Below, piece after piece: positions 1-11,482 of a DNA stretch of 64,000 nucleotides. The stretch spans positions 3,906,001 to 3,970,000 of the forward strand of contig OZ017797.1 of NCBI GenBank assembly GCA_963969395.1, in the 5' to 3' direction. The position numbers and the translations under genes are program-made. The stretch's first letter is position 1. Each line of letters opens with the position of its first letter. The notes below the pieces were generated by a model, which was not told the origin of the DNA, made no database searches, and was given only the letters and a program-made list of their open reading frames with translations. The stretch is from Pseudoscleropodium purum. Its lineage: Eukaryota > Streptophyta > Bryopsida > Hypnales > Brachytheciaceae.

Positions 1-155
1 AGGCACCCCCAAACATGCACATTAAATCTTCCTATTTCATTTTTTTGTAATGAAGTGCCAAAGTGGCTCTCAAATCAATTTCAATGAGAGACGATGCCAA
101 ACATGCACATCAAGCCTTCCTATTTTATTTTTTTCAATGAAGTGCCAAAGTGGCG
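1..155 (+). repeat. Local direct duplication of the array-unit start
   Basis: The landmark that opens each array unit (AACATGCACAT, a T-rich stretch, then GAAGTGCCAAAGTGGC) occurs twice within 155 bases, at about 10-67 and 104-155. Other units carry it once. This is a short tandem duplication of about 88 bp at the left edge of the window. Confidence 0.7.
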
Positions 156-700
156 AAATGAAATGTTATAGTGGTGCTCCAAATTTCAAAGTTCAGCCAC
201 ACATGGGATAGAAAATATCACAATATTAGTAAATATTACATATCCATAATTCTATTGTCATCTATATCTAGGGACTTCATCCAAGATTAATTTTTATTTG
301 GAGTTTATTGACAAAAATCTCCATGGTTTGTCATCATTTTTTTATCCAAGTTGTTTTTGACTCATGCAATCTAGCACTACAAACAAAAAAAGCTTTGATG
401 CAGATGCCAAATTACACTAACTTTCATAAAATGAAAATGAAAATGTTTCAAACTTGATTTCCATTTTGTTTGTCATTGTAAATGTACAATCATCTCCTTA
501 GAGTTATTACAAACAACAAATTTTTATCTAATTCATAATTTCATGGTTATGCTAGTTTAAAAATCTGAAATGACCAAATCTTTCTTGACTTTTTGCACTT
601 TCTATGTTCTCCATTCAAGAGGTTTGTTATAAAATTGATCTTTTTGGATACAATCTTCTTATTTACCTCCTTGGTTCAAAGATAGTTTGAGGCCTAAAAT

Positions 701-1020
701 TCAACAGGAAAAATCTAAATTCTTGGGAGGGCCATTATAGCTTAGTTTTTTGGCCCTCCAAATTGCAAGTACAAAAATATAGAATGAAATATTTTTTAAA
801 TTAAAAAAAGATTAAAATTAAAAAACTAAAAAACTATTTAAAAGATATTGAAACTTGATGTGGCGCTAGCATGGTACAAGTAGTGCCACATGAATTGCTT
901 TCATTAAAAAATAGAATAAAATAAAATAAAACAATTTTAATTCTTCTCTAATTGCATTCAAGGGATTCAAAACAGGTTCAAAACTTGCAGAGCTCTTGAG
1001 GGCTGAATTTTTTTGTAATG
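701..1020. mobile_element. Presence/absence segment of about 320 bp in array unit 1
   Basis: Units 1, 6 and 7 carry a 270-360 bp segment between GAGGCC(T)AAAATT and GCTTCATCATAAATT. Units 3, 4 and 5 pass directly from one to the other. The ends are weakly inverted (a GGAAAAATCTAAATTC-like left end and a related right end), so an old insertion with decayed termini is likely. I could not define a target duplication. Confidence 0.5.
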
Positions 1021-1379
1021 GCTTCATCATAAATTATTTGTATTCAAAACATGGTTAAAAAATTCAACTTTGTATCCTTTAACAAATTCAATCGTGACAA
1101 ATTAACCCCTAAAGGGCCAAGCACCATTTTTTGGCAACATAGAAATTTAAGGCAAGTGTGCATGATTGGAGATTTCCATGTTTTTGGACCAAATTTTAAT
1201 AGAAGACGTGGACAAAGAATATCTTTCATGTGCACTAAATTTCAAGACATTTGAAAATATGAGTCAAATGTTATGGCCTAATATGTAGTCTGTTTTTCAA
1301 ATTGGACAATCTAGGCCGATCTGAAATTACCATTTTTTCCAGAACCCAAATTTGAAATTGGTTTTCTAGATTTTATGTA

Positions 1380-1530
1380 TATAGATAGAGATCTGATTAT
1401 TGATATAGAGAGATATAGAGAAAAAAAAATAGAGATACAAATATAAAAGAGATATAGAGAGAGATTGGAAGACAGATTGAGAGAGATATAGAGAGATAAA
1501 GAGAGATATAGAAAGAGACGTAGAGATATA
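1380..1530 (+). repeat. GATA/GAGA-rich microsatellite
   Basis: A purine-rich imperfect microsatellite of GATATAGAGA-type words. The same tract lies at the matching place in other TTAA elements (8730-8810, 43170-43350, 48320-48485), so it belongs to the element. Confidence 0.8.
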
Positions 1531-1586
1531 CAAAGCTTTGAATCATTCCATTTTGATCAATGAGTCAAAAACGATGAGGTATTTTA

Positions 1587-1938
1587 GGGACGCTTCACAC
1601 ATGGGCCCAAGGTTGAGAGTCCGTTGGACTCCACCAATCAAATTTCAGAAAACCCCTACTTTGGCCTCTCAACCCTTTACACAAGGCGGCACAATCCAAA
1701 GTCCATCACCTTCCTAAATGCCTATATGAAAGCCCAAGCTCCTACGTGGCAATGGTCTCACAACAAATTCTCAACCAAAGTTTGGGTCACCACTTTGTGG
1801 TGACCCAAACTTTGTCAAGAGTCCGTCAAATTCCCATTTCTTACCCATTTCTTACCCATTTTTTTTTACTCTCGCCCAAAGTTTGGCCATGAACTCCAAT
1901 GGCCTCTCGACTTGGTCAGCCCATGTGTGAAGCGCCCC
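1587..1938. mobile_element. Tourist-like (PIF/Harbinger) MITE, 352 bp
   Basis: The 20-bp TIR is GGGRCGCTTCACACATGGGC at both ends with one mismatch (A left, G right), flanked by a perfect 3-bp duplication TTA (1584-1586 and 1939-1941). Other copies of the host TTAA element continue without it from TTTTAG to TTTGTGGGTAG, giving the empty site. TTA target plus GGG-starting TIR is the PIF/Harbinger signature. There is no coding capacity. The element is more GC-rich than its surroundings and is nested in TTAA copy I. Confidence 0.9.
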
Positions 1939-4435
1939 TTAGTTTGTGGGTAGTTATGGATTCTCTACTCCAAAATTAATTTTAAAGTCTTTTATTGAAC
2001 TCAATTTTCAATATTTTTGGAAAAAAATAAAAACATTGGATGAAGATTTTTTTATTAAAACATAACAACCATTGGATTGGCATATTTCAATTCCATTGAT
2101 AAATTTTTAACATTTTAGTAGTTTGAATCATTGTCTAAATCATTTTACCTACTAGTTTTTTCCTATATGTTATACAATTTGAAATGATCTAAAAGTTTTC
2201 AAGTATACAACCAACATGCCTTGAAGATTGAATCCAAAGAAGCACCACCATTTTGAACATTTTTTCATACAAATGTGACCTTGTAAAGTGCAGCTCCCCG
2301 GTTTTTTGCAAGGACAAAAAATGATTTGTGTCTCATCAAATGCTAGTATCTTTCAATCTACTAAGTGGATGTTTCTGAAATTTTTTCCACATTTTTTTAA
2401 ATCACTTTACTATGGGATCCTACAAATATATGTATCCAAAAAAAATTTATTTCTAAAATGTGAAACTAGTACAAGAAAATGGCAAATCATGAGCGTTTTT
2501 TTGCGAAAACATAGTCAAAGAACTTCAGAGGTTAATTAATCTAATACGAGTACTATTTATAAATTTCAAATGAATGAATGTTTGTTATAAACAAAATAGA
2601 AGAATTCTAAATTCTCTCCAATAACTAATTACTTTTGAAAACCTATTGTTTTCTCATTCTTCATTGATGTTCAGGGGCACTAGTTGCCTTCTTTGTAAAT
2701 TTTAAATCACAAACAATATTTGTTGGCCTAGGAAGAAGCCTCAATAGGAAAAAGCAAAAGACTTCTTAAAGTGGAGCATGGGTCTTGCTCCTCACCTAAT
2801 TGCAAGGTTAGTATAGTCAAGGCACACAGAATTGATTAATGAAAATTGCTTTGCCCTTGTAGCCTAAATGTGGTGCTTAGCAAACCGCATTCATTACATA
2901 AGTGGATATAAGAGGTTGAAATATTTCCCCTAATAGAAATTCTAAAGCCACTTTTTGTCATAAATTCACTTGAAAGCAAGTTAAATGACCTTTGCTTATT
3001 GTTTGAAGAGCTTGGCTTGTTGTTTGAGGAATTGAAGGGGCAAAAGATTGTAGGTCAAGAAGAAGAATGAAGAAGAGCTTGAATATCTTTATAGAACTCT
3101 CATGAAGTACAATCGCAATTCTTCAAGGACTTCAACCTTGTAATTAATAGTAATAAAAGTTAGAAAATTGGTTAGGATTGGTCAAACAATTCTTATTCAT
3201 AATAAAATAAATAGATGATTTTCTTCTTGTTTTTGTATAGAAATTTTTCAATAGTATCTAGATAAGCATATAGTAAGATAATTTTTAAAATACCTCATGA
3301 ATAATTGCTCATCTAAAATATCTATATGGTTTGATTCCAAGAGAACATACTTGTCGTTTCTATTGACAATTTTCTTGTAGCTTCATCAATGAATACATTA
3401 ATTGAATGAAGTGCACTTTCCAAAACATTCATCGTCCACCTTGTCGATGTTTGACCATTTAGGAGGTCAATCATAATCGGTATTTGCAATTATGAAATTC
3501 TTCATAAATTACCAAGAGTGGAAACCTTCTTAGCATAGACTACACAATTGATTCATGATGAGATTGAATAACACACTTGGTGGAGATGGTCCAATGTGGG
3601 TCTTCTATTAGGTCAATTTTCTAGTCTACATAGCTACCATCTTTCTACAACTGAGAGTTAATTAAAAATTTATATTTTTAGTTTGAAAAGTTTGTAGCAT
3701 ATAGAAGACATGTGGTTTCATATTTGAAATGTATGAATGAATTAAAGTATTTCATTCCTATGTAGTAGCAACAAACCCAACTGCAAAAAAAAGTCAAAGT
3801 TTTTATATTTGTTATATATGCCAAGGTGATTTTATTTCAAAGTTTTTTTCACATCAGTAAGTGCCTACACTAACAATATGATGATCGATCAAATCTTGTT
3901 GAATTTTTGTTTCCGATTTCATTGAGAACAAGCATAAGTCAAAGTGATATTTGACAATCATCAACTAATATGAATGGTAGTTGTCCTTGTCAATCATTGA
4001 AACTCTATCAACTTTGATTTCAATTAATATTGATAGTGACATATATATTGGCCACACATTTGAGAAGATATGAGATTATATTTAGACTTGAGTATATAAC
4101 ACATGAAAAAATATTGTTAACTTTTATGAAGTGTAAATACAACAAAATCTAATCGTATAAACCAATATGTTTATTATTTAATTAGCAACAATTAAAGAGT
4201 ATTATTAACTTTCAATTTAAATAAAAATTCTATATATAATGTTTAAAATTCATTTACAAAAAGACACCAAGTTTAAAAATGCTTCAAATAAATTATTCTA
4301 TGTTGTCTAAAAATTACGAAAAGAAACAGAATTTCTTAATGTGCAATATGTTTAAGTGTTGACTTAACGTCGTAATCCCTAAGTGTCTGGCATATATACA
4401 CATCACATATACTGTTGGACACGTTCACTCAAAAA

Positions 4436-4650
4436 GTCAATGTTCAAACATAGTGCAGAGAAGTGAGTGTCTAAACAAAGTGCAGGGAAGTGAGTGTCCA
4501 AATAGAGTGTAGGGAAGTCAGTGTTCAAACAAAGTATAGGGCAGTGAGTGGCCAAATAGAGTGTAGGAAGTGAGTGTTCAAACAAAGTACAAGAAAGTGA
4601 GTGTTCAAACAAAGTACAAGAAAGTGACTGTCCAAACAAAGTGCAGGGAA
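4436..4650 (+). repeat. 27-bp minisatellite, eight units
   Basis: There are eight head-to-tail copies of a 27-bp word (type GTGAGTGTTCAAACAAAGT plus CAGGGAA), one of them lacking a base. The period is a multiple of three, so on the minus strand it reads as a fake nine-residue repeat protein (ALCLDTHFP type). At the same place other array units hold a single diverged copy, so the expansion is local. Confidence 0.9.
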
Positions 4651-4851
4651 GGTTAGTATGCAGTTTACTTGCTTTAGAGTACAAGCTCTAAAATCAATCT
4701 CAGCACGAGATGTCACCAAATAAGTACATTAGGGCTTTTTATTGCATTTTTTTTAATGAAGTCCCAAAGTAGCAATATAAAATGTTATAGTGGTGTTGCA
4801 AATTCAAAATTCATTCACATATTAAATAGAAAATATCGCACTAACGCATAT

Positions 4852-5290
4852 GGTAGAACCACCCATTGCCAACCAAGGACCCATTTCCAATCTGTAGGAA
4901 ACACTATTTCCAACCAAGGACCCATTTCTAATTTGTAGGATACACTATTTCCAACCAAGGCTGGAATAAAAGTTCAACCAAAGCTGTGAATGTTTCTTTC
5001 TTCCTTTGTAAACTGAAGACTAATCTAATCATGACACATGTTACAAAGTATTGAGCGGAAAGTAGTTCTTGAATGATTAGAATTAGAAGACTCTATATGT
5101 TGGCCATAGGTTTGGACTAGCTACCGGCTTCCAAAATTCAAAGTAATTCCAATTCAAGGCATAAAATTACCAAAAAAATTACAATCTCTTGGATTTCTAT
5201 CTTCCTACATGGCAAAAAATTTACATTGCCTTAAACTACTCCTGAACATGTGTGGAATTGCTAAAGTAGTCGACAATTGGTCGTTCTATC
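4852..5290. mobile_element. TIR element flanked by ATAT, copy in unit 2 (439 bp)
   Basis: Left end GGTAGAACCACC after ATAT (4848-4851). The right end is the inverse of GATAGAACGACC, before ATAT (5291-5294). Units 1, 3, 6, 7 and 8 lack the segment. Units 2, 4 and 5 have it at the same point. There are no coding features. A short internal duplication of AACCAAGGACCCATTTC lies near 4873 and 4914. The superfamily is not assigned. Confidence 0.7.
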
Positions 5291-6579
5291 ATATCACATT
5301 TCTCTAGTTATGTTTTCATCTACTATCTAGCGATTTCATTCAAAATTAATTTTATTTGAAGTTTATAGGCAAAGAACTTTATAGTTTGTTGTCATTTTTT
5401 AGCCAAATTATTTTTTACTAGTGCAATCTAGTACTATTAAACCAAAATAAAGCCTAGGTGCACATGCCAAAATTACAATAACCTTCATAAAATTTTGAGT
5501 GCTTTGATGAAATGGGCAATGATAATTTTTTGGGGGGATTTTTTGGATCAATTATATACATCATGAGCTCTATTCTTCATACAAAAATGTGAGTCCAAAA
5601 ATGCCTCATATGGCTCTAAATATAATTAAACATATTATCTATTTTAACAAATATTTTAAATGCAATGGCATTAAGATATAATAGTGGTCCATTTTACACT
5701 TTTTGCTCTCTCAACAATGGCTAATACAATCTCATGCTCTCAGTTCCCAAAAAATTCAAATATTGTCAAAATCAACATCATGTATTTCTTCTTGTTTTTG
5801 TATAGAAATATTTCAATGGTGTATTAATTTTAAAAATGACTCATAAATAATTGCTCTTCTAAAATATCTACATTGCTTTGATTCCAAGAGAACATTCTTG
5901 TCTTTTCTATTCACATTTTTTTGAAGCTTCATCAATGAATATATTAATTGGATGAAGTGTACTTTTTAAAATATTCATCTTCTATTTAGTCAATGGTAGA
6001 GCATTTAGGGGGTCAATCATAAAAAGTATTTGCAATTAGAAAATTCTTCAAAAATTTAATAGTAGTAGAAACCTTATCAACACATAATACAAAAATGATC
6101 CATGGTGAGATTGAGTAGTACAATTGGTGGAGATGGTCCAATGTAGGTCTTCTAATAGGTCAATTTCTTAGTCTACTTAGCCACCAACTTTCTACTAGTG
6201 AGAGTTAATTATAAATTTATATTTTTAGTTTGAAAAGTTTATAGCATATAGAAGACATGGATTTTATATTTAAAATGTCTAAATGAATGAAACTATTTCA
6301 TTCGTATGTAGTAGCAACAAAACCAATTGCAAAGAAGTTAAAGTTTTTACATTTATTGTATTTGCCAAGGTGACTTTAATTCAAAGTTTTTTTACATCAA
6401 TGAGTGCCCACACTAACAACATAATCAATCAAATCTTGTTGAAATTTTGTGTTTCCAACTACATTGATAGCAAGCATAAGTCAAAGTGATATTTAATAAT
6501 CATCAATTAATATAAACGGTGTTTGTCCTTGTCAATCATTGAAACACCATCAACTTTGATTTCAATTAATATTGATAGT

Positions 6580-7019
6580 GACATCTATATGGGTCATACA
6601 TTTGAAAAGATATGATATTATATTTAGACTCGAGTATACAATACATTCAAAGATTTTGTTTCTTTTCCTGAAGTTAAAATATGACAAAATTTAATAAAAT
6701 TAAAAACTTAATTGTATAAACCAACATGTTTATTGATTGATTAGCAACAGTTAAAGAGTAATAACTTTCAATAAGTTTAGGACAACTTAATTTACAAAGT
6801 TGTACTCATGAATAGAATTAAAAATTTAATCAACAACCCCATTTATAATGTTTAAAATTCATTTACAAATAGATACAAAGTTTGAAATGCTTCAAATAAA
6901 TTATTCTACGTTGTTTCAAAATCAGGAAAAGAAACAAAATTTTTTAATGTGCAATATATGCAAGTGTCAACTCATTGTCATACTCCTTGAGTGTGTGACT
7001 CATATACACATCATATAGA
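6580..7019. repeat. Inverted-arm cassette inside array unit 2
   Basis: A left arm (6580-6672, with a CACACATTTGA-like word, then AAATTTTGTTTCTTTTC) and a right arm (6924-7019, with GAAAAGAAACAAAATTT, then GTGTGTGACTCATATACACA) are imperfect reverse complements of about 90 bp around a loop of about 250 bp. Every complete unit has this pair. A free-standing copy in opposite orientation lies at 20487-21060. Confidence 0.65.
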
Positions 7020-8874
7020 CCTTCAAACACAATCTTTGAGAAAGCTAGTAGCTATGTAAAACTACAGGAAACATTAGTAGGCACAATGCTTGCTTCAAAG
7101 TCTAAGCTCTAAAATCAATCTCAATGAGAGACATTGTCAAACATGCACATTTGGGCTTTTTATTTATTTATTTATTTAATGAAGTGCCAAAGTCGCAATA
7201 TAAAATGTTATGGTAGAGCTGCAAATTCCAAAAATCATTCATATATTGGATAGAAGATATCACACTAATACTATATATTACATATCTATAATTATGTTTT
7301 TATCTACAATTTAGCAATATTATCCCAAATCAATTTTTATTTGAAGTTTATTGGCAAAAGCCTTCATGGTTTGTCTTCATTTCTTTGCCAAAATGTTTTT
7401 GACTAGTGCAATCTAGCACTATATATACAAAAAATACCTTGATGCATATGCCAACAATAATACAATATACTAACCTTCATAAAATTTTGAGTTTCTTGAT
7501 GAAATAATCAAAGATGATTTTTATTTAAGATTTTTTTTATCAATTATGTGCATCATGAGCTTTACTCTTCATACAAAAAGGTGAATGCAAAAATGCATTA
7601 TATGATTGTAAAACATAAATTGAATGCATTGTCTATTTCAACAAATATTTTAGATGCAAAGGCACTATAATATAACAATGGTCTATCTTGCACATTCTAC
7701 TCTCTCTACAATGGCTAATGCTATCCCATGCTCTCATTCGAAAAAGAAATTCAATTATTGTGAGAACAAACATCATTTTCATTTTTGCAAAATAGCTTAT
7801 ATATTAATTTCTATAAGTTTCAATTTCCTTCAATTGTGGTATACAACAATGGAAAATGATGTTTAACAACACTAGAAGGCACAAAAAGTTTTTTTTTAAG
7901 TTATAAGAGAACAAAAGATAAAAGTATTCCCAACCATGGTGAACAAAACCAAGTTCTAGACAAGGCTAACTTTGAAATTAGTTTTCTTTCAAATCTCAAC
8001 TAATTTTTTCTTCAAACTTCTATGGTAACATGTAGTATGCTGTACACTTCCATATTTTTACTTTTGAACTTTGTCCATTGATGCTTTTGGAATTTAGGGT
8101 ATGGTTGTTCAAATGAAAATGTTTCAAATTTGATTTTCATTTCGTTAGTTGTTGTAAGTGCATGGTCATCTTCTTAAAGTTACTGCAAACAATCAATTTT
8201 TATCTAATTCATAATTTCATGGTTATGCTAGTTTAAAAAACTGAAATGACCAAAACTTTCTTGATTTTTTGTACTTTCTATGTTTTTCTTTCAAGAGGAT
8301 TGTTATAAAATTGATCTTTCTGGATATGATTTTCTTATTTACCTCCTAAGTTCAAGGACATTTTGAGGCCGAAATTGCTTTATCATAAATTATTTGTATT
8401 CAAAGCAAGGTTAAAACATTCAACTTTGTATTCTTCAATAAATTCAACCATGACATCTTTTACCCCTAAAGCAACATTTTTTGGCAATATAGAAATTTAA
8501 GGCAAGTGCGTGTGACTAGAGATTTCCATGTTTTGGGCCCAAATTTAATAGAAAGCATGGACAAAGAATATCTTTCATGTGCACTAAATTTCAAGACATT
8601 TAAAAATATGAGTCAAAAGTTATGGCCTAATATGAAGTTTGTTTCTCAACTTGGGTAGTTCGGGCAAATTTGAAAAAATCATTTTTTTTCAGGAATCCAA
8701 TTTTGAAATTGGTTTTCTAGATTTATATATTTCGATATGGAGAGGGATATATAGAGAGAAATATAGAGACATATAGAGAGATATAGAGATATATAGAGAT
8801 ATATAAAGCTTTGAATTATTTTATTTTGATCAATGAGTCAAAAGTTATGAGGTGTTTTAGTTTGTGGGTAGTTA

Positions 8875-9551
8875 GAGGATCATGTAATCATAGTAGATAT
8901 TGTCTCTTTTGAGCTCATTATGAGCTCAAAATTTGTTCCTTTTAATTCCTTTTATTCCCCCCCTATAAAATCAATTGAGATATAATTTAAATTAAAAAAA
9001 TTTCAATATCCCCTCCTTCCCTTCCTCCTCTTTGTAATTTTGAAAGTCAATTTGTTTGCCAATAAATATGAAATATATATATTTTCCAAGTGTGTATCTT
9101 AGTACGTATCTTGTATGTATCTCAATACGTATCTTGGTATGTATATATGTTTGTATCCATACCATATACATATTTTTTTTGTATTGCAATATTGTATATG
9201 TATCCGTATCAAAGTATCTATATCCATATCAAACTATCCGTATCCATATCAAAGTATTGTATCCATACTTCTCGTTTTTTGGGGAGTTCAACATTTAAGA
9301 GGGGGGGGGAGGGGGGGTTCGTAATTTTTTTTTAATCAACGGCTCTCATTTTTTTCATGGATGGAGGTTGGTTAATTAATGGGTGTGGGCTTCATCTCTT
9401 GAAGCTAGGGGATTCCCCCCCCTCAAAACCTAATGGCTTGATCAACAATTGAGGAGGTGTTTATTTGTTTTGTTTTCTTGTAATCAATGGTAGAAGACTT
9501 TCTTGGAGGTGAGGAGGAAGCCAAACTACGTGATTCTGTAATCACAGTAGA
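8875..9551. mobile_element. 677-bp insertion with 6-bp target duplication, unclassified
   Basis: It interrupts the GTGGGTAGTTA...TTGATTCTCTACTCC continuity seen in the other TTAA elements and is flanked by TAGTTA on both sides (8869-8874, 9552-9557). Near each end is the same direct word (TGTAATCAtAGTAGATA left, TGTAATCAcAGTAGATA right). Inside are a near-perfect palindrome TTTTGAGCTCATTATGAGC (8907-8931), GTATC-rich pyrimidine repeats (9080-9270) and a G tract (9300-9318). Superfamily unknown. Confidence 0.55.
9080..9270 (+). repeat. GTATC/CCATAT-rich simple repeat
   Basis: Imperfect repetition of words such as GTATCT, TACGTATC and TATCCATATC. It creates several overlapping Tyr/Ile/Val-rich pseudo-ORFs in all frames, which I read as an artefact of the repeat. 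Confidence 0.7.
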
Positions 9552-10902
9552 TAGTTATTGATTCTCTACTCCAAAATAAACTTTGAAGTCTTTCATTGAA
9601 CTCAATTTTCAATATTTTTGGAAAGAAATAAAAACATTAGACAAAGATTTTTATTACAAAATTACAACCACTGTGATTGGTATTTCCCAATTCTATAAAT
9701 AAATCGTTAACAATTTAGTATTTTGAATCATTCTCTACATCTATCCACCTACTATTTTTTTCCTATATGTTGTACAATTTGAAATGATCTAAAAATTTTC
9801 AAGTATGCAACCAACATGCCTTGAAGATTCAATTCAAAGAAGCACCACCATTTTGAATATTTTTTTCGTACAAATATGACCTCGTGAAGTGTAGTTGCTC
9901 GTTTTTTTATAGAGACAAAAAATGATTTTTGTAACTTCTAATATCTTACAATGTATCCAATTCTAATTTCTGAAATTTTTTCCACATCTTTTTAAAGCAA
10001 TTTACTACAATATCCTATGCTTAAATGTGTCAAAAATTTTTTTTTTTCTAAAATTTGAAACTTGTGCAAGAAATGGCAATTTTGGAGCGTTTTTGGCAAA
10101 AATATAGTCAAAGAACTTTAGGGATTAAATAATCTAATAATATTCATAAATTTCAAATGAATTAATGTTTGTTGTAACAAAATAGAAGAATCACTAATTC
10201 TCTCCAATGAGTGATTACTTTTGAAAACCAATTGTTTTTTCATTATCAATTGATGTTCAAGGGCACTAGTTACTTTCTTTGTGGATTTCAAATCATAAAC
10301 AACATCTCTTGTCTAGGAAGAAGTCTCAGGAAAAAACAAAAGACTCCTTGAAGTGGAGCATGTGTCTTGCTCCTTGCCCATTTGCAAGGTTTGTGTAATC
10401 AAAGCATGTAGAATTGATCAATGAATAGTGTTTTATCTTTGTAGCCTAAACGTGATACTTGGCAAACCACATTTATTATATAAGTGTATATAATAGGTTG
10501 AAATATTTCCCTATAAAAGAAACCCTATAGCTACTTTTTGTCAAAAATTGACTTAAAGGCAAGTTTAAACAACTTGGCTTGTTGTTTGAGGAATTGGACA
10601 AAAGATCTTAGATCAAGAAGAAGAATGAAAAAGCGCTTGAATATCTTTATGAAACTCTCAAGAGTTTCATAAATGAGTTTATTAAGTACAATCCAAATTA
10701 TTCAATGTCTTCAACCTTGTAACTAATAGTAATAGGAGTTAGAAAATTGCTTATAATTGGTAAAATAATCCTTGTTCATATTGAAATAAATAGATGATTT
10801 TCATCTTTTTTTTTAGTAGAAATTTTTCAATGGTATCTATATTAGCATATAGTAAAACAACTTTGAAAATGCCTCATGAATAATTTTCTTTGAAAATACC
10901 TA

Positions 10903-11482
10903 TTCCCTCTATCCCACTAAAAACCTTCTAATCAAGTACAATTTTTGTTCCACTAAGAAACTCCTTTTTCTAATTTTGACTATTGAGTAAACATTGGATG
11001 TATTAAATGACCTTGTGGAGGCAAGTTACAAGTGATTAGAGAGCATTCCTTTTGTAGCAAGCTTGGCCTCACCTATATGAGGCAACTTATACTTGTTGCT
11101 TCTTCAAACAGTCATGTTGATCATGTTGATGATGGATTTAGTGACCACTTTGGTGCTATGAAAATTGTTCATGAAGGATGTCATGTTTCCTTGTTGTGGG
11201 TATTTAGGTTAAGAGCAAATATTTCTGCAATCCTATTGTTGCCACTAACCTTTAGATCATCAAGAATAACAAATTGGCAATGTTTTTGAATGTTGCTCAA
11301 ATATGACACTTTCTACATCAATTTTGGATGCCTAAACAATGACACTTAAGCTTGGGGTTTTGCATAGATTTAGGGGATGAGTTACTGGTGTTTGAATCCA
11401 TATATTACCAATATAAAGACTAAGAATGTAGTTAATCCCTCATGAGAAAGGTTTTGGGAGGTTATTAGTGGGACAAAGGAAG
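10903..11482. mobile_element. Stowaway-like (Tc1/mariner) element, 580 bp
   Basis: TIR TTCCCTCTATCCCACTAAAA (left) against TTCCTTTGTCCCACTAATAA (right, inverted), flanked by TA (10901-10902, 11483-11484). Removing it and one TA restores the array sequence AAATAYCTACATTGCTTTG seen in other units. The TIR resembles the CTCCCTCCGTCCCA ends of plant Stowaway MITEs. The internal 85-codon frame (11032-11289) has no recognisable transposase motif. Confidence 0.85.

Larger units (their letters stand above)
1106..2531. mobile_element. TTAA-target TIR element, copy I (1426 bp, with a nested Tourist-like element)
   Basis: The element begins CCCCTAAAG right after TTAA (1102-1105). It ends in a decayed CTTCAGAGG right before TTAA (2532-2535). 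Other copies end CTTTAGGGG, so the TIR is about 9 bp. Inside are a segment containing TTTTTTGGCAACATAGAAAT, a GATA/GAGA-rich microsatellite at 1380-1530, and a tail with AACATAGTCAAAGAAC. No transposase frame is visible. TTAA targets and CCC-starting termini are hallmarks of piggyBac-type elements, but the assignment is inference. Empty sites in other units (near 15655 and 37003) show that this is an insertion. Confidence 0.75.
74..4689 (+). repeat. Array unit 1 (A type)
   Basis: This is a degenerate unit of the AT-rich tandem array. Landmarks in order are: the GAAGTGCCAAAGTGGC start; CATGCCAAATTACACT near 410; a segment ending GGTTATGCTAGTTTAA near 555; a TTAA-flanked transposon at 1106-2531; TGGAGCATGGGTCTTGCTCC near 2773; AGCTTCATCAATGAAT near 3380; TATGTAGTAGCAACAAA near 3760; and two inverted arms at about 4040-4135 and 4315-4410. 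No conserved reading frame runs through it. The short ORFs differ from unit to unit, so I read none as genes. It is A type because it lacks the 4852-type element and has the TTAA element and the 320-bp segment. Confidence 0.75.
4690..7113 (+). repeat. Array unit 2 (B type, internally deleted)
   Basis: The unit-start landmark is at 4745 and CATGCCAAAATTACA at 5465. Sequence then jumps at about 5780, from the AAAATCAACATCA segment straight to TTCTTCTTGTTTTTGTATAG, skipping the middle of the unit with the TTAA site and the TGGAGCATG landmark. The inverted arms lie at 6580-6672 and 6924-7019. It carries the ATAT-flanked element at 4852-5290, which marks B units. Confidence 0.7.
8463..10124. mobile_element. 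TTAA-target TIR element, copy II (1662 bp, with nested insertion)
   Basis: Begins CCCCTAAAG after a decayed TTTA and ends CTTTAGGGA before TTAA (10125-10128). It is enlarged by the 8875-9551 insertion. It shares the internal landmarks of copy I, including TGAGTCAAAAGTTATGAGG and CAACCAACATGCCTTGAAGA. No transposase frame is present. Confidence 0.7.

Noticed and set aside
1044..1254. Related short ORFs in several TTAA elements (for example ...FMCTKFQDI)
   Set aside because: The similar peptides follow from repeat copies; frames break in other copies, so there is no sign of selection on protein.
4403..4719. Apparent nine-residue repeat protein on the minus strand
   Set aside because: Produced by a 27-bp minisatellite; no signal in other units and no gene context.
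9056..9335. Tyr/Ile-rich small membrane-like ORFs
   Set aside because: They are three readings of a GTATC/ATATCC simple repeat inside a transposon insertion.
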